Positions 8,228 to 16,705 are shown, counted from the first letter of the stretch. The stretch is 64,000 nt of DNA from Exiguobacterium sp. s122 (GCF_018618475.1 NZ_JACSMD010000001.1:186001-250000), one strand, 5' to 3'. Program-made: numbers and translations. Notes: a model not told the origin generated them from the letters alone.

Positions 8228-8881
8228 ATGAATCGTCCGATTGTCCTTTGTGTCGGGGAGCATTGGAGTTCAGCTTATGTCTATCACGCGATTCGTAATC
8301 TTGGCGTGACACACGTCATTATGGAAAAAGGACCGTCACCATTTGAGGCCGAATCGTCTCATGACCTTTTATTAGATGTCTTGATGAAACGAATTTCGCC
8401 CGTCATGAAATGGATGAGTCGCCGCCGGATTGCAGAATTAAAGGAGCGATATCCGTTAAAAGATGAACCGATCCCGATGCATCACATCTTGAAAGTCACT
8501 TCGCTAAACGATGCAAGGACGAAGATGTGGCTCGATCGCCTCATGCCGGAGCTTCTCATTTTTCATGAAACGGGGCCCATCGACCCGGACGTGCTCAATC
8601 GGATGGACTGTCCAGTCTTGACGATCCGACCATCGATGGCAGCTGGACAACTCGAAGCATATTGGGCACTTCGGGCCAATCCGGACATCTGTGAAGTCCG
8701 AATCGAGCAATGGACGGAGCAGGGATGGGATATCCGGGATCGATCGCTTCTTTATTTAGGGGGTACTGATAATTTTGTGACTTATCCGTATCTTCAACTC
8801 TCAGTCGCCCTGCCGCTCTTACGTTGTCAGATTGAGCAGATGCTGCAACCGGCCAAGCAGGAACGAAGAAGAATCGAATAA
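8228..8881 (+). CDS. Formyltransferase-like protein with altered catalytic residues
   Basis: A 217-residue protein whose layout resembles formyltransferases acting on methionyl-tRNA or amino sugars. SLNDARTKMWLDRLMPELLIF recalls the segment before the active site, and PVLTIRPSMAAG sits where the family has NxHPSLLP. The catalytic Asn and His would be Thr132 and Arg134, and the later DTGD-like motif reads QGWD, so ordinary formyl transfer looks unlikely. The ATG at 8228 has GAAGGTG upstream and is preferred over the one at 8198 abutting the previous stop. Its place after a sugar aminotransferase matches N-formyl-sugar clusters. Fold assignment is by eye. Confidence 0.5.
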   Translation: MNRPIVLCVGEHWSSAYVYHAIRNLGVTHVIMEKGPSPFEAESSHDLLLDVLMKRISPVMKWMSRRRIAELKERYPLKDEPIPMHHILKVTSLNDARTKMWLDRLMPELLIFHETGPIDPDVLNRMDCPVLTIRPSMAAGQLEAYWALRANPDICEVRIEQWTEQGWDIRDRSLLYLGGTDNFVTYPYLQLSVALPLLRCQIEQMLQPAKQERRRIE

Positions 8882-8914
8882 AAACGGCCAAAGCGATTCG
8901 CTTTGGCCGTTTAA
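8882..8914. terminator. Bidirectional terminator
   Basis: A 14-bp perfect stem AAACGGCCAAAGCG/CGCTTTGGCCGTTT with a 3-base loop between converging genes. Confidence 0.85.
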
Positions 8915-9672
8915 CTGTGGGTGATGCAATAGTGCTGGATGGCATCGTTGTAATAGCGGGCAAGGCCTGGGGCGTACTTGTCATAGAACGCCGTGAACCG
9001 CTCGTCCGCCACATACATCTGACCGAGGCTACTGAACATGTCGAGCGAACAGTCGTAAAAGTGGTCGTTGATGAATGCATGGTTCATCTCGACCGCCATT
9101 TGGACACGTTCATCTTCGACTGGGACACCGGCAGTGAACAAGTCGACGAGCGGTTTGACGAGGTCGACTTGCTGTTGGCTGAGCGTCTCCCAGTCTTCTT
9201 TTGACCGACCGTGGGCCCGCTTTTGAGCCGTCATATAGGCGTCGCTGTCGCCCCAACGCGACTTCACTTCCGCCTCGTGTTTCGTCTCGTGTGCTTTCAA
9301 CTCGTCGAATGACAAGCCTTTGAATAATGATTCGTCTTCCATTTGAACGCCTCCTTCAAGTGAGACGAGTGTCGCTTCGGCCGTCTCAGCGAGTGTCGCG
9401 AAATAGGCGGCCTTCTCACGCAGCGCGTTCACTTGTGTCTTGAGGATGTGAGCCCGATCCGTGCCCGCTTCGAACAACGTATGAATCGTCTCGAGCGGAA
9501 TGTCGAGTGCGCGATAGAGTAAAATCAGTTGCAACCGTTCGATGTCTTGTTTCGAGTAACGTCGATACCCGTTCGCGTCACGCGAAGGAACGAGGAGACC
9601 GATCGCGTCGTAATGGCGAAGCGTCCGGGTCGTCGTGCCGGCGAGTGTTGCGAGTTGTTGAATCGAAACCAT
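8911..9672 (-). CDS. MerR-family regulator with TipAS ligand-binding domain
   Basis: A 253-residue transcription factor. Residues 1-70 form the MerR winged helix (TTRTLRHYDAIGLL, GYRRYSKQDIERLQ), followed by a coiled-coil dimerisation helix (about 75-110) and a TipAS-type antibiotic-recognition domain (about 120-250, with EVKSRWGDSDAY and FYDCSLDMFSSLGQMY). Such proteins bind thiopeptides or other hydrophobic drugs and activate efflux or their own gene. RBS AAGGAGGTGAG precedes the start. No drug pump lies alongside; the divergent or downstream target is unclear. Confidence 0.88.
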   Translation of the reverse strand: MVSIQQLATLAGTTTRTLRHYDAIGLLVPSRDANGYRRYSKQDIERLQLILLYRALDIPLETIHTLFEAGTDRAHILKTQVNALREKAAYFATLAETAEATLVSLEGGVQMEDESLFKGLSFDELKAHETKHEAEVKSRWGDSDAYMTAQKRAHGRSKEDWETLSQQQVDLVKPLVDLFTAGVPVEDERVQMAVEMNHAFINDHFYDCSLDMFSSLGQMYVADERFTAFYDKYAPGLARYYNDAIQHYCITHS

Positions 9673-9719
9673 CTGCTCACCTCCTTATGGAAAGCGTACA
9701 CCTTGACGTCGCGTCAACG

Positions 9720-10184
9720 TCAACCTTCTTTTGTGAACAAAGAGAAGCCGTCACGTTCGCCGACGTACGTGAAACCGAACTGCGGATAATATCGGTTTAA
9801 AAATAGATTCGTGGCGACACAATCGAGGCGGATCGTCCCGTCTGTCTCCTTCAGCGCGTGACGCATCAACTGTTCGCCGACGCCTCTGCCTTTCATGGTG
9901 GCGTCGACGACGAGTCGATGCAAATAGACAGCCGCATCCGCGTCATCCCATAAATTGTGATCCCACGACGTCGGCGGAATCAAGCTGACCGACCCGAAGA
10001 TGGTCCCGTTTTCTTCATATACATATACCGTACCGTTCGTGACATCGTGACGGACAAATTCGGTCCGACTCGGCTCTAAATATTTTCCCCATTGTGTTTT
10101 CCCGGCTGCGCGAAATGACTTCGCCTTGTTTAAAATCAAGGAATCAATCGCACGAAAATCGGCTGGTGTGGCCAAACGAATCAT
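9720..10184 (-). CDS. GNAT-family N-acetyltransferase
   Basis: A 154-residue acyl-CoA acyltransferase. The acetyl-CoA pyrophosphate loop (MKGRGVGEQLM, about 105-115) follows a LHRLVVD strand, and the end reads FGFTYVGERDGF, as in many GNATs. The substrate cannot be told. It is transcribed toward the MerR gene, with a 47-base gap between its stop codon and the MerR start codon, so the two may be cotranscribed. Confidence 0.8.
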   Translation of the reverse strand: MIRLATPADFRAIDSLILNKAKSFRAAGKTQWGKYLEPSRTEFVRHDVTNGTVYVYEENGTIFGSVSLIPPTSWDHNLWDDADAAVYLHRLVVDATMKGRGVGEQLMRHALKETDGTIRLDCVATNLFLNRYYPQFGFTYVGERDGFSLFTKEG

Positions 10185-10256
10185 GTAAGTCGCCTCACTT
10201 TCATTTCATTTCAAAATCGTGTAGGGTACACGGTGAGTAAGCTGTTGAAAAGCTCA

Positions 10257-10285
10257 TTGTAGCGCTTTCTCTTTTTTGATAAAAT
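10257..10285 (+). promoter_or_regulatory. Promoter of the alpha-glucosidase gene
   Basis: -35 TTGTAG (10257-10262), a 17-base spacer and -10 TAAAAT (10280-10285). Transcription would start near 10291, directly before the operator at 10301. Confidence 0.6.
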
Positions 10286-10300
10286 AAACGTAACGCGTCG

Positions 10301-10314
10301 TGCAAACGATTGCG
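10301..10314. promoter_or_regulatory. LacI/CcpA-type operator
   Basis: TGCAAACGATTGCG contains the near-palindrome GCAAACGATTGC with the central CG typical of LacI-family operators, and agrees with the cre consensus (TGNAANCGNWNNCW) except for the last base. It lies just downstream of the inferred transcription start, a roadblock position, so carbon control by CcpA or a maltose-type repressor is likely. Confidence 0.6.
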
Positions 10315-10399
10315 CTTTGAAAAGAGAACACGTCAACAGCACTGATATTAGTATATAGGATGAACAGTGAGTTTAGGGATAAGGGAGTATCATTGACAC

Positions 10400-12127
10400 A
10401 TGCAACTTTTACAACGTGACCAACACACTAAAGGATTTCAACAGACACAAACAAAAACGCTAAAACGCAATTGGTGGAAAGAAGCGGTCGCTTATCAGAT
10501 CTACCCGCGCAGCTTTTATGACGCGAACGGAGACGGGATTGGCGACATTCAAGGAATCATCGATAAGCTGGATTATTTGAAAGAACTCGGCGTCGACGTC
10601 ATCTGGATTTGCCCGATGTACAAGTCGCCGAACGACGATAACGGTTATGACATTAGCGATTATCAAGACATCATGGACGAGTTCGGCAACATGGAGGACT
10701 TCGACCGCCTGTTGACAGAAGTCCATGCGCGCGGGATGAAGCTCCTCCTCGACCTCGTCGTCAACCACACGTCGGACGAGCACCCGTGGTTCATCGAATC
10801 GAAGAGCTCGAAAGACAACCCGAAACGGGACTGGTACATTTGGCGCGACGGGAAACCGGACGGCTCGAAACCGAACAACTGGGAATCGATTTTCGGCGGC
10901 TCGGCGTGGGAGTTCGACGAGACGACAGAAGAATACTTCTTACACGTCTTCTCGAAGCGTCAACCGGACCTCAACTGGGAGAACGCGGACATGCGCCAAG
11001 CGGTATATGACATGATTAACTGGTGGCTCGACAAAGGCATTGATGGGTTCCGTGTCGACGCGATCAGCCACATTCGCAAGAATCCGACGTTTGGCGACTT
11101 ACCGAACCCGGAAGGTCTTGATTTCGTGCCATCGTTTGAGATGCACATGAACGTCGACGGCATTCATGACTATTTAGAAGAACTTCGAGACGAGACGTTC
11201 AATAAACACGACATCATGACGGTCGGTGAAGCGAACGGTGTCTCGCCTGACGACGCTCATCTTTGGGTTGGCGAGCAAGATGGCAAGATGAACATGGTCT
11301 TCCAATTCGAGCACATGGGTCTCTGGCGCGAAGACGCGGAGTCAAAACTCGACGTCGTTCACTTGAAGAACGTATTGTCGAAGTGGCAAAAAGGGCTCGA
11401 GGAAGATGGATGGAACGCCCTCTACGTCGAGAACCATGACCAGACACGTACAGTGTCGGCGTGGGGAGACGATGCGCGCTATTGGAAAGAGAGCGCGAAG
11501 TCGATTGGAATGATGTACTTCCTCATGCAAGGGACGCCGTTCATCTATCAAGGCCAAGAGATTGGTATGACGAACGTCAAGTTCGACTCGATTGACCAAT
11601 ACGATGATATCGCGACACGCAACCGCTATTATATCGGTCTCGAACATGGGAAGACCCATGAAGAGATGATGGACATCACGTGGAACTCGTCACGTGACAA
11701 CTCGCGGACGCCGATGCAGTGGAGCAGTGCGCCGAACGCCGGCTTCACGTTCTCGGACACGCCGTGGTTCGGCATCAACCCGAACTACACAGATATTAAC
11801 GTCGAGGAACAACTTGAAGACGAGGACTCGATCCTTAACTTCTATAAAGAGATGATTCGCCTCCGGAAAGAAGACGAGACGTTCGTGTACGGCACGTATG
11901 ATGTCGTCTTGCCAGAACACCCAGAGATTTATGCGTATACGCGCACGCTCGGTGACAGCCAATATCTCGTCATGACAAACTTGACGGGTGGCGAGGCGAT
12001 CTTCGCATCAGACATTGCACTCCGCTCGGAAGACGTCGTTTTGAAAAACATGCCGCTCGATGCGCATGACGAGACGACACTTCTTCACTTGAAACCGTTC
12101 GAAGGACGCGTCTATAAGTTGAGCTGA
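10400..12127 (+). CDS. malL: Alpha-glucosidase / oligo-1,6-glucosidase (GH13)
   Basis: A 575-residue GH13 enzyme that hydrolyses terminal alpha-glucosidic bonds of short oligosaccharides in the cytoplasm. The (beta/alpha)8 landmarks are present: YQIYPRSFYDANGDGIGD, DLVVNHTS, the nucleophile Asp in GFRVDAIS, the acid Glu in TVGEANG, and VENHDQ. The domain normally begins at the WWKEAVAYQIYP segment near residue 24, so the first ~20 residues are an extension; no later start exists. The RBS AAGGGAG is about 12 bases from the ATG, rather far. No sugar transporter is adjacent. Exact specificity (maltose, isomaltose or sucrose) is uncertain. Confidence 0.88.
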   Translation: MQLLQRDQHTKGFQQTQTKTLKRNWWKEAVAYQIYPRSFYDANGDGIGDIQGIIDKLDYLKELGVDVIWICPMYKSPNDDNGYDISDYQDIMDEFGNMEDFDRLLTEVHARGMKLLLDLVVNHTSDEHPWFIESKSSKDNPKRDWYIWRDGKPDGSKPNNWESIFGGSAWEFDETTEEYFLHVFSKRQPDLNWENADMRQAVYDMINWWLDKGIDGFRVDAISHIRKNPTFGDLPNPEGLDFVPSFEMHMNVDGIHDYLEELRDETFNKHDIMTVGEANGVSPDDAHLWVGEQDGKMNMVFQFEHMGLWREDAESKLDVVHLKNVLSKWQKGLEEDGWNALYVENHDQTRTVSAWGDDARYWKESAKSIGMMYFLMQGTPFIYQGQEIGMTNVKFDSIDQYDDIATRNRYYIGLEHGKTHEEMMDITWNSSRDNSRTPMQWSSAPNAGFTFSDTPWFGINPNYTDINVEEQLEDEDSILNFYKEMIRLRKEDETFVYGTYDVVLPEHPEIYAYTRTLGDSQYLVMTNLTGGEAIFASDIALRSEDVVLKNMPLDAHDETTLLHLKPFEGRVYKLS

Positions 12128-12132
12128 CCGTT

Positions 12133-12158
12133 AAGACAGGGGCGACCCTGTCTTTTTT
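12133..12158 (+). terminator. Intrinsic terminator
   Basis: AAGACAGGG/CCCTGTCTT stem with a 4-base loop and T-run directly after the alpha-glucosidase gene. Confidence 0.85.
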
Positions 12159-12255
12159 GTAGTGTGAAGCACACTTGAACCGGGAAAGAAAAAGTTAGCG
12201 ATTCCGGACCGTTTGTGAGGTATGGTACGATGGGACGGCGGAAAGGGGAATCATC

Positions 12256-12675
12256 ATGGCAATTGAACCGAAACGAGTCCGTGTCCGTCAGACGACGAAG
12301 ATGAGCGAGCTCGATGAACCGATCGTGCTCGTCGCGGACGGGCTCTATTATGAACTGAAGACGGGCTTCGTCTTGACGTTTGATCAAGAGCGTGAGGACG
12401 GCATCGTGCCGACGACGTTAAAATATACGACGGGATGGCTCGCCCTCATCTGTAAAGGACCGATCGAGATGAACCATTCGTTCATCGAGGGACGGTTGAC
12501 ACAGAGTGTATACAAAAACCCTTATATGGCGATGACGATGGCGACGACGACAGAACGTCTTGACGTTTCAGACGGCCGTTGCCGATTCGACTATGCACTA
12601 TCGATGAACGACGATGTGGCCGGCACGTACGCAGTCGACGTCACATGGACGTTTGAAGGAGGAGACGAAGCATGA
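12256..12675 (+). CDS. ywiB: DUF1934 (YwiB-like) beta-barrel protein
   Basis: A 139-residue protein resembling the YwiB/DUF1934 family of small calycin-like beta-barrels: alternating beta strands, with the conserved-looking middle LKYTTGWLALICKGPIEM and a closing VDVTWTFEGG. In B. subtilis the family member sits just before argS; here argS is absent and an acidic hypothetical gene follows with ATGA overlap. RBS GAAAGGGG lies upstream. Function is unknown. Confidence 0.75.
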   Translation: MAIEPKRVRVRQTTKMSELDEPIVLVADGLYYELKTGFVLTFDQEREDGIVPTTLKYTTGWLALICKGPIEMNHSFIEGRLTQSVYKNPYMAMTMATTTERLDVSDGRCRFDYALSMNDDVAGTYAVDVTWTFEGGDEA

Positions 12676-13100
12676 ACTTTCAAGATCGAGTAAAAAAGAT
12701 TGAAGAGATGTTGAACGAAGACTGGTTCGAGATGCTTGAGACGAACGAGGACGACTATGAGGAGTGGCGCGGCCGTCTCGAAGACCATGCAGAGCACGTC
12801 ATGGGACATTATGATAACGAGACAGGTGTCGACATGGATTCGGTCGACAAACTGCTCCAATTGAACGATGAGTTCCCGCTCCTTTATGGGGAAGACACGG
12901 TCCGGCTGTACCTCGCCTTAATCGAGGCCCGTCCGGAAGACAAGGCGGTGTACGAGCGCTATGTCGACTATTTGGCTGCGATTGGCGACGCAACGCATGA
13001 GGAGTTTTTACGTTTCCATACGCTTGTCGATGCCGGTAGGCTCGAGGATGCACGAAAGATTGCACCGGAAATGCCAGCACGATTAGGACTCGAAGAATAA
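12672..13100 (+). CDS. Hypothetical acidic helical protein
   Basis: A 142-residue, strongly acidic, mostly helical soluble protein that I do not recognise. The second half (DTVRLYLALIEARPEDKAVYERYVDYL, broken by short loops) looks like TPR-type helix pairs. It is translationally coupled to ywiB (ATGA overlap, GGAGGAG upstream) and ends at a terminator, so the two form one operon. Confidence 0.75.
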   Translation: MNFQDRVKKIEEMLNEDWFEMLETNEDDYEEWRGRLEDHAEHVMGHYDNETGVDMDSVDKLLQLNDEFPLLYGEDTVRLYLALIEARPEDKAVYERYVDYLAAIGDATHEEFLRFHTLVDAGRLEDARKIAPEMPARLGLEE

Positions 13101-13124
13101 GGCCGCACTGCGGTCTTTTTTATA
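13101..13124 (+). terminator. Intrinsic terminator
   Basis: Short GCCGCA/TGCGGT stem followed by a T-run, right after the stop codon of the acidic protein gene. Confidence 0.65.
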
Positions 13125-13147
13125 CATACACATAAGGGGGAAGGGCG

Positions 13148-13663
13148 ATGTTACGTCTTGTGAAGACATCGATGGACCAAGAAGAGCACGTGCATGCATT
13201 TTTGAAGGAGTGGCGCGAACGGGATGAACGGATCGTCCCGAATGCGGTCGATGGAGATGCGTCGGACTTCGAGACGTATGTCAAAGAAATCCGTGCGCGT
13301 GAAGTACGCGCGGAAAACGTCGGCTGGGTACCGAGCACGACGTATTGGTTGACCGACGGGGAAGAATTGCTCGGGGCGGCCAACATTCGGCACGAACTGA
13401 ACGAACAGTTACTCAATTTTGGTGGCCATATCGGCTACGGCATTAAACCGAGTGCACGGGGTCGGGGACTTGCGACAAAACAGCTCGCGCTCGCCCTCGA
13501 GAAGGCGAAGTCGCTCGGCATCGAGCGTGCATTAATCACGTGCAATCGAACAAACGTTGCCTCGAAACAAGTCATCTTGCGTAACGGCGGGGTACCGGAC
13601 ACGCCGTTCACAGAAAAGGATGGGACGATTGTCGAGCGGTTTTGGATTGAGCTGAAAGGGTGA
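13148..13663 (+). CDS. GNAT-family N-acetyltransferase
   Basis: A 171-residue acetyltransferase with the acetyl-CoA motif (GYGIKPSARGRGLATKQLALAL, shortened core RGRGLATKQL) near residues 98-112 and a following RALITCNRTNVASKQVILRNGG block typical of this GNAT subgroup. The substrate is unknown. RBS AAGGGGGAAGG precedes the ATG. It ends 6 bases before the next membrane protein gene. Confidence 0.82.
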   Translation: MLRLVKTSMDQEEHVHAFLKEWRERDERIVPNAVDGDASDFETYVKEIRAREVRAENVGWVPSTTYWLTDGEELLGAANIRHELNEQLLNFGGHIGYGIKPSARGRGLATKQLALALEKAKSLGIERALITCNRTNVASKQVILRNGGVPDTPFTEKDGTIVERFWIELKG

Positions 13664-13669
13664 CGACAC

Positions 13670-14386
13670 ATGGGCGACTGGATTGTGGTGTATTTGGCGG
13701 CCATCAACTTCTTCGGGATTTATTTGTTCCCGCGGGACCGAATCCCGTCGAAGAAGTGGTTCTCGTTTTCGAGCGGGATTGCCATCACGTATTTCTTCAT
13801 GTACTTGCTTCCATCGCTCAATAAGCGCCAAGACACGCTTCGTGTCGATTGGCTCGATCTTGCCTTACCTTCAGAGATTTATGTTGTCAGCCTGATCGGG
13901 TTCACCGTCTTTTATGGGACGATGCGATTTGTGCGGACGCCTCACTTTCAAGATGAAACACTTGATCGAAACGTCTCGTATTGGCTTCAAGTGACGCTCC
14001 TCACGGCGTATATGTCGTTCTCGGCATACGTCGTGACGGAGACGTCGGTGACGAACGTCGCCCAAATGTTTTATGCGACCGCACTTGGCGTCCATTTCCT
14101 CGCTGTCGGTCACGATTTGTATCGCCATTATGGTGAAATCTATTTGACGCAAGGACGCTACTTTTTCACAATCGGCATTCTCGTCACAGGCTACATCGCT
14201 CGCTACGTCGACTTGGCGTCGCACGTCGAGACGATTGTGTTTGCGTTTGTCGCAGGGGCGATGATTCTGAACATCGTCAAATTTGAGTTGCCGGCCGACC
14301 GGAATCTTCACTTCCGCACGTTCGTGCTCGCCGTGACCATCTACGGAGGACTTCTCCTCATCTTGAAGCACGTACTCTATTTTTAA
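13670..14386 (+). CDS. Polytopic membrane protein of unknown function
   Basis: A 238-residue membrane protein with about seven hydrophobic helices and paired histidines in the middle (LGVHFLAVGHDLYRHYGEIY, around residue 145-160), which could ligate a metal. A distant likeness to ZIP metal transporters is possible but I do not see the family motifs clearly. RBS AAGGGTG is inside the end of the acetyltransferase gene, so both are cotranscribed. Confidence 0.7.
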   Translation: MGDWIVVYLAAINFFGIYLFPRDRIPSKKWFSFSSGIAITYFFMYLLPSLNKRQDTLRVDWLDLALPSEIYVVSLIGFTVFYGTMRFVRTPHFQDETLDRNVSYWLQVTLLTAYMSFSAYVVTETSVTNVAQMFYATALGVHFLAVGHDLYRHYGEIYLTQGRYFFTIGILVTGYIARYVDLASHVETIVFAFVAGAMILNIVKFELPADRNLHFRTFVLAVTIYGGLLLILKHVLYF

Positions 14387-14400
14387 GTTCGTTCAAGAAA

Positions 14401-14433
14401 ATGAATGACTGTTCATTCATTGTTTGGTATACT
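14401..14433 (+). promoter_or_regulatory. FadR-type operator overlapping the fadF promoter
   Basis: A perfect inverted repeat ATGAATGA-CTGT-TCATTCAT (14401-14420) matches the TGAATGA-N4-TCATTCA operator known for the TetR-family fatty-acid regulator FadR of Bacillus. It overlaps a -35-like ATGACT (14405-14410), spaced 17 bases from -10 TATACT (14428-14433). FadR binding would block RNA polymerase until long-chain acyl-CoA is present. Confidence 0.8.
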
Positions 14434-14442
14434 GATTCCAAG

Positions 14443-14460
14443 AATGAATCCGTTTTCATT
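14443..14460. promoter_or_regulatory. Second, weaker FadR-like box
   Basis: AATGAA-N6-TTCATT lies 22 bases downstream of the first operator and just before the fadF RBS. It keeps the half-site core of the FadR box but not the full symmetry, so it may be a secondary site. Confidence 0.45.
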
Positions 14461-14476
14461 AAGGGGGATGTTGGGG

Positions 14477-16603
14477 ATGTCTACATTTTTAATCGTCAAC
14501 TGGATTCTCTTCCTGCTCGTTCTCGGTTACGGCTTGTACTTGTTCGCGTCGCTCGTTTATCAGCGTTACACGTTCATCAAGCTCGGGAAGAAGGCAGAAT
14601 GGAGCCAGACGAACAAAGAACGGCTTGAACAGGTGATGATCAACGTGTTCGGGCAAAAGAAATTGCTGAAAGATAAGAAGAGCGGCATCATTCACGTCAT
14701 GATGTTCTATGGGTTCATCCTCGTGCAGTTCGGGGCGATCGACTTCATTTGGAAAGGGCTCGCCGTCGGGACACGCTTCCCGCACGTGCCGCTCGGTCCG
14801 CTCTATCCGATTTTCACATTTATGCAAGAAATCGTCATGCTGATGATTCTCGTCGCGGTCGTTTGGGGATTCTACCGCCGTTATATTGAGAAACTTGTAC
14901 GCTTGAAACGAAACTTCTTAGCTGGACTCGCGCTCATTTTTATCGGCGGGCTCATGGTTTCCGTCTTATTCGGGAACGGCTTTTACCTCGTTTATAAAGA
15001 AGAGCTCCCGATGTGGGGGGAGCCGGTCGCGACCATCATCGGCTCGGCGTTCGCTTGGGTACCGGGCGGCGTCGCATTCGCGCTCTTCATCGTCTTCTGG
15101 TGGCTACACCTGTTGTTCTTACTCAGCTTTATGGTGTATATTCCGCAAGGCAAGCACGCCCATTTGATTGCCGGGACGCTCAACGTTTGGCTTGGCCGGA
15201 CACATAAAGTCGGTCGTCTCGCACCCGTTGATTTCTCGGCGATGGAAGAAGCTGAAGAGTCGGATGAAGAGATCGTCTTTGGGGTCAACAAGATTGAAGA
15301 CTTTAACCAAAAACAGCTCGTCGACTTGTACGCTTGTGTCGAGTGCGGCCGCTGTACGAACGTCTGCCCAGCGACCGGTACCGGGAAGATGCTGTCACCG
15401 ATGGACCTCATCGTCAAGCTGCGCGACCATATGAACATGAAAGGGGCCGCCATCACACGGAAATCACCGTGGGCGCCGGCGCTCTTGTTCCAGAACACGC
15501 AAGGCGCGGAGATTGCCGCGGCCGCGATGGACGGGAACATGCTCGTCGCCGACGAGTTGATCGGCAACGTCATCACGGAAGAAGAGATTTGGGCGTGTAC
15601 GACGTGCCGGAACTGTGAAGACCAGTGCCCGGTCATGAACGAGCACGTCGACAAGATTATCGACCTTCGTCGCTATCTCGTCATGATGGAAGGGAAGATG
15701 GACCCGGAAGCACAGCGAACGGTCGCCAACATCGAGCGCCAAGGCAACCCGTGGGGGATGAACCGGAAAGAGCGCGAGAACTGGCGTAAAGACATCGACC
15801 ACGTCATCCCGACGGCAAAAGAGAAGAAGAAGGCCGGCGAAGAATTCGAATTCCTCTTCTGGGTCGGGGCAATGGGCTCGTACGACAGCCGTAGCCAAAA
15901 AGTCGCACAAAGTTTCGCGAGCGTCTTGAACAAAGCCGGCGTCTCGTTCGCCATCCTCGGAAACGAAGAGAAAAACTCAGGCGACACGCCACGCCGCATC
16001 GGGAACGAGTTGTTGTTCCAAGAACTCGCCGAGGCCAACATCAAACTGTTCGAGAAGTACGGTGTCACGAAAATTGTGACGGTGGACCCGCACGCGTATA
16101 ACACGTTTAAAAACGAATACCCGGACTTTGGTCTCACCGGTGTGAAAGTGTATCACCATACCGAGCTCCTCGCCGAGTTGCTCGATACGGGACGTGTCAA
16201 ACCGGACTTCACTGTGAACGAACGGGTCGTCTATCACGATTCGTGCTACCTCGGACGCTATAACGGTATTTACGACGCACCGCGTTTCGTCTTAGAACGC
16301 ATACCAGGTGTCGAACTCGTCGAAGCGGCGCGGAACCGTGAGAACGGCATGTGCTGTGGGGCCGGCGGCGGTCTCATGTGGCAAGAGGAAAAAGTCGGTA
16401 CGCGTGTCAACGTCGCGCGGACGGAGCAGTTGCTCGAGACAAAACCGACCGTCATCGGATCGGCCTGCCCGTATTGCTTGACGATGCTCTCGGACGGGAC
16501 GAAAGCGAAAGAAGTCGATGACAGCGTCGGGACGTTCGACGTCGTCGAACTGCTCGACCGTTCGCTCGCTCCGCTTGATGTACCAGAACCGCTCGTTCAA
16601 TAA
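14477..16603 (+). CDS. fadF: FadF-type membrane Fe-S oxidoreductase (HdrD-like)
   Basis: A 708-residue membrane iron-sulfur protein. The N-terminal third has about five helices (NarI-like cytochrome b part). Two ferredoxin clusters follow (CVECGRCTNVCP near 295 and CTTCRNCEDQCP near 375), then two cysteine-rich CCG domains (HDSCYLGRYNG; MCCGAGGG). It matches B. subtilis FadF (YwjF), thought to pass electrons from acyl-CoA dehydrogenase or ETF to the quinone pool during beta-oxidation. The ATG at 14477 is 9 bases after AGGGGG; upstream in-frame starts overlap the operator or the RBS. The acdA gene that follows in Bacillus is missing here. Confidence 0.9.
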   Translation: MSTFLIVNWILFLLVLGYGLYLFASLVYQRYTFIKLGKKAEWSQTNKERLEQVMINVFGQKKLLKDKKSGIIHVMMFYGFILVQFGAIDFIWKGLAVGTRFPHVPLGPLYPIFTFMQEIVMLMILVAVVWGFYRRYIEKLVRLKRNFLAGLALIFIGGLMVSVLFGNGFYLVYKEELPMWGEPVATIIGSAFAWVPGGVAFALFIVFWWLHLLFLLSFMVYIPQGKHAHLIAGTLNVWLGRTHKVGRLAPVDFSAMEEAEESDEEIVFGVNKIEDFNQKQLVDLYACVECGRCTNVCPATGTGKMLSPMDLIVKLRDHMNMKGAAITRKSPWAPALLFQNTQGAEIAAAAMDGNMLVADELIGNVITEEEIWACTTCRNCEDQCPVMNEHVDKIIDLRRYLVMMEGKMDPEAQRTVANIERQGNPWGMNRKERENWRKDIDHVIPTAKEKKKAGEEFEFLFWVGAMGSYDSRSQKVAQSFASVLNKAGVSFAILGNEEKNSGDTPRRIGNELLFQELAEANIKLFEKYGVTKIVTVDPHAYNTFKNEYPDFGLTGVKVYHHTELLAELLDTGRVKPDFTVNERVVYHDSCYLGRYNGIYDAPRFVLERIPGVELVEAARNRENGMCCGAGGGLMWQEEKVGTRVNVARTEQLLETKPTVIGSACPYCLTMLSDGTKAKEVDDSVGTFDVVELLDRSLAPLDVPEPLVQ

Positions 16604-16609
16604 GCTAAT

Positions 16610-16642
16610 GACCCGTTTCCGTATGCTGGAGCGGGTCTTTTT
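16610..16642 (+). terminator. Intrinsic terminator
   Basis: GACCCG/CGGGTC stem with a 16-base loop and T-run just after fadF. Confidence 0.7.
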
Positions 16643-16705
16643 AGTTTCAACACGGGTAAATATCGGAATAAGAAAGAAGAGACAATTCGTAGAGGACGTG
16701 ATCGC

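Noticed and set aside
16643-16705. M-box magnesium riboswitch before mgtE
   Set aside because: Only about 60 bases lie between the fadF terminator and the mgtE start, far too short for an M-box, and no matching conserved sequence is seen.
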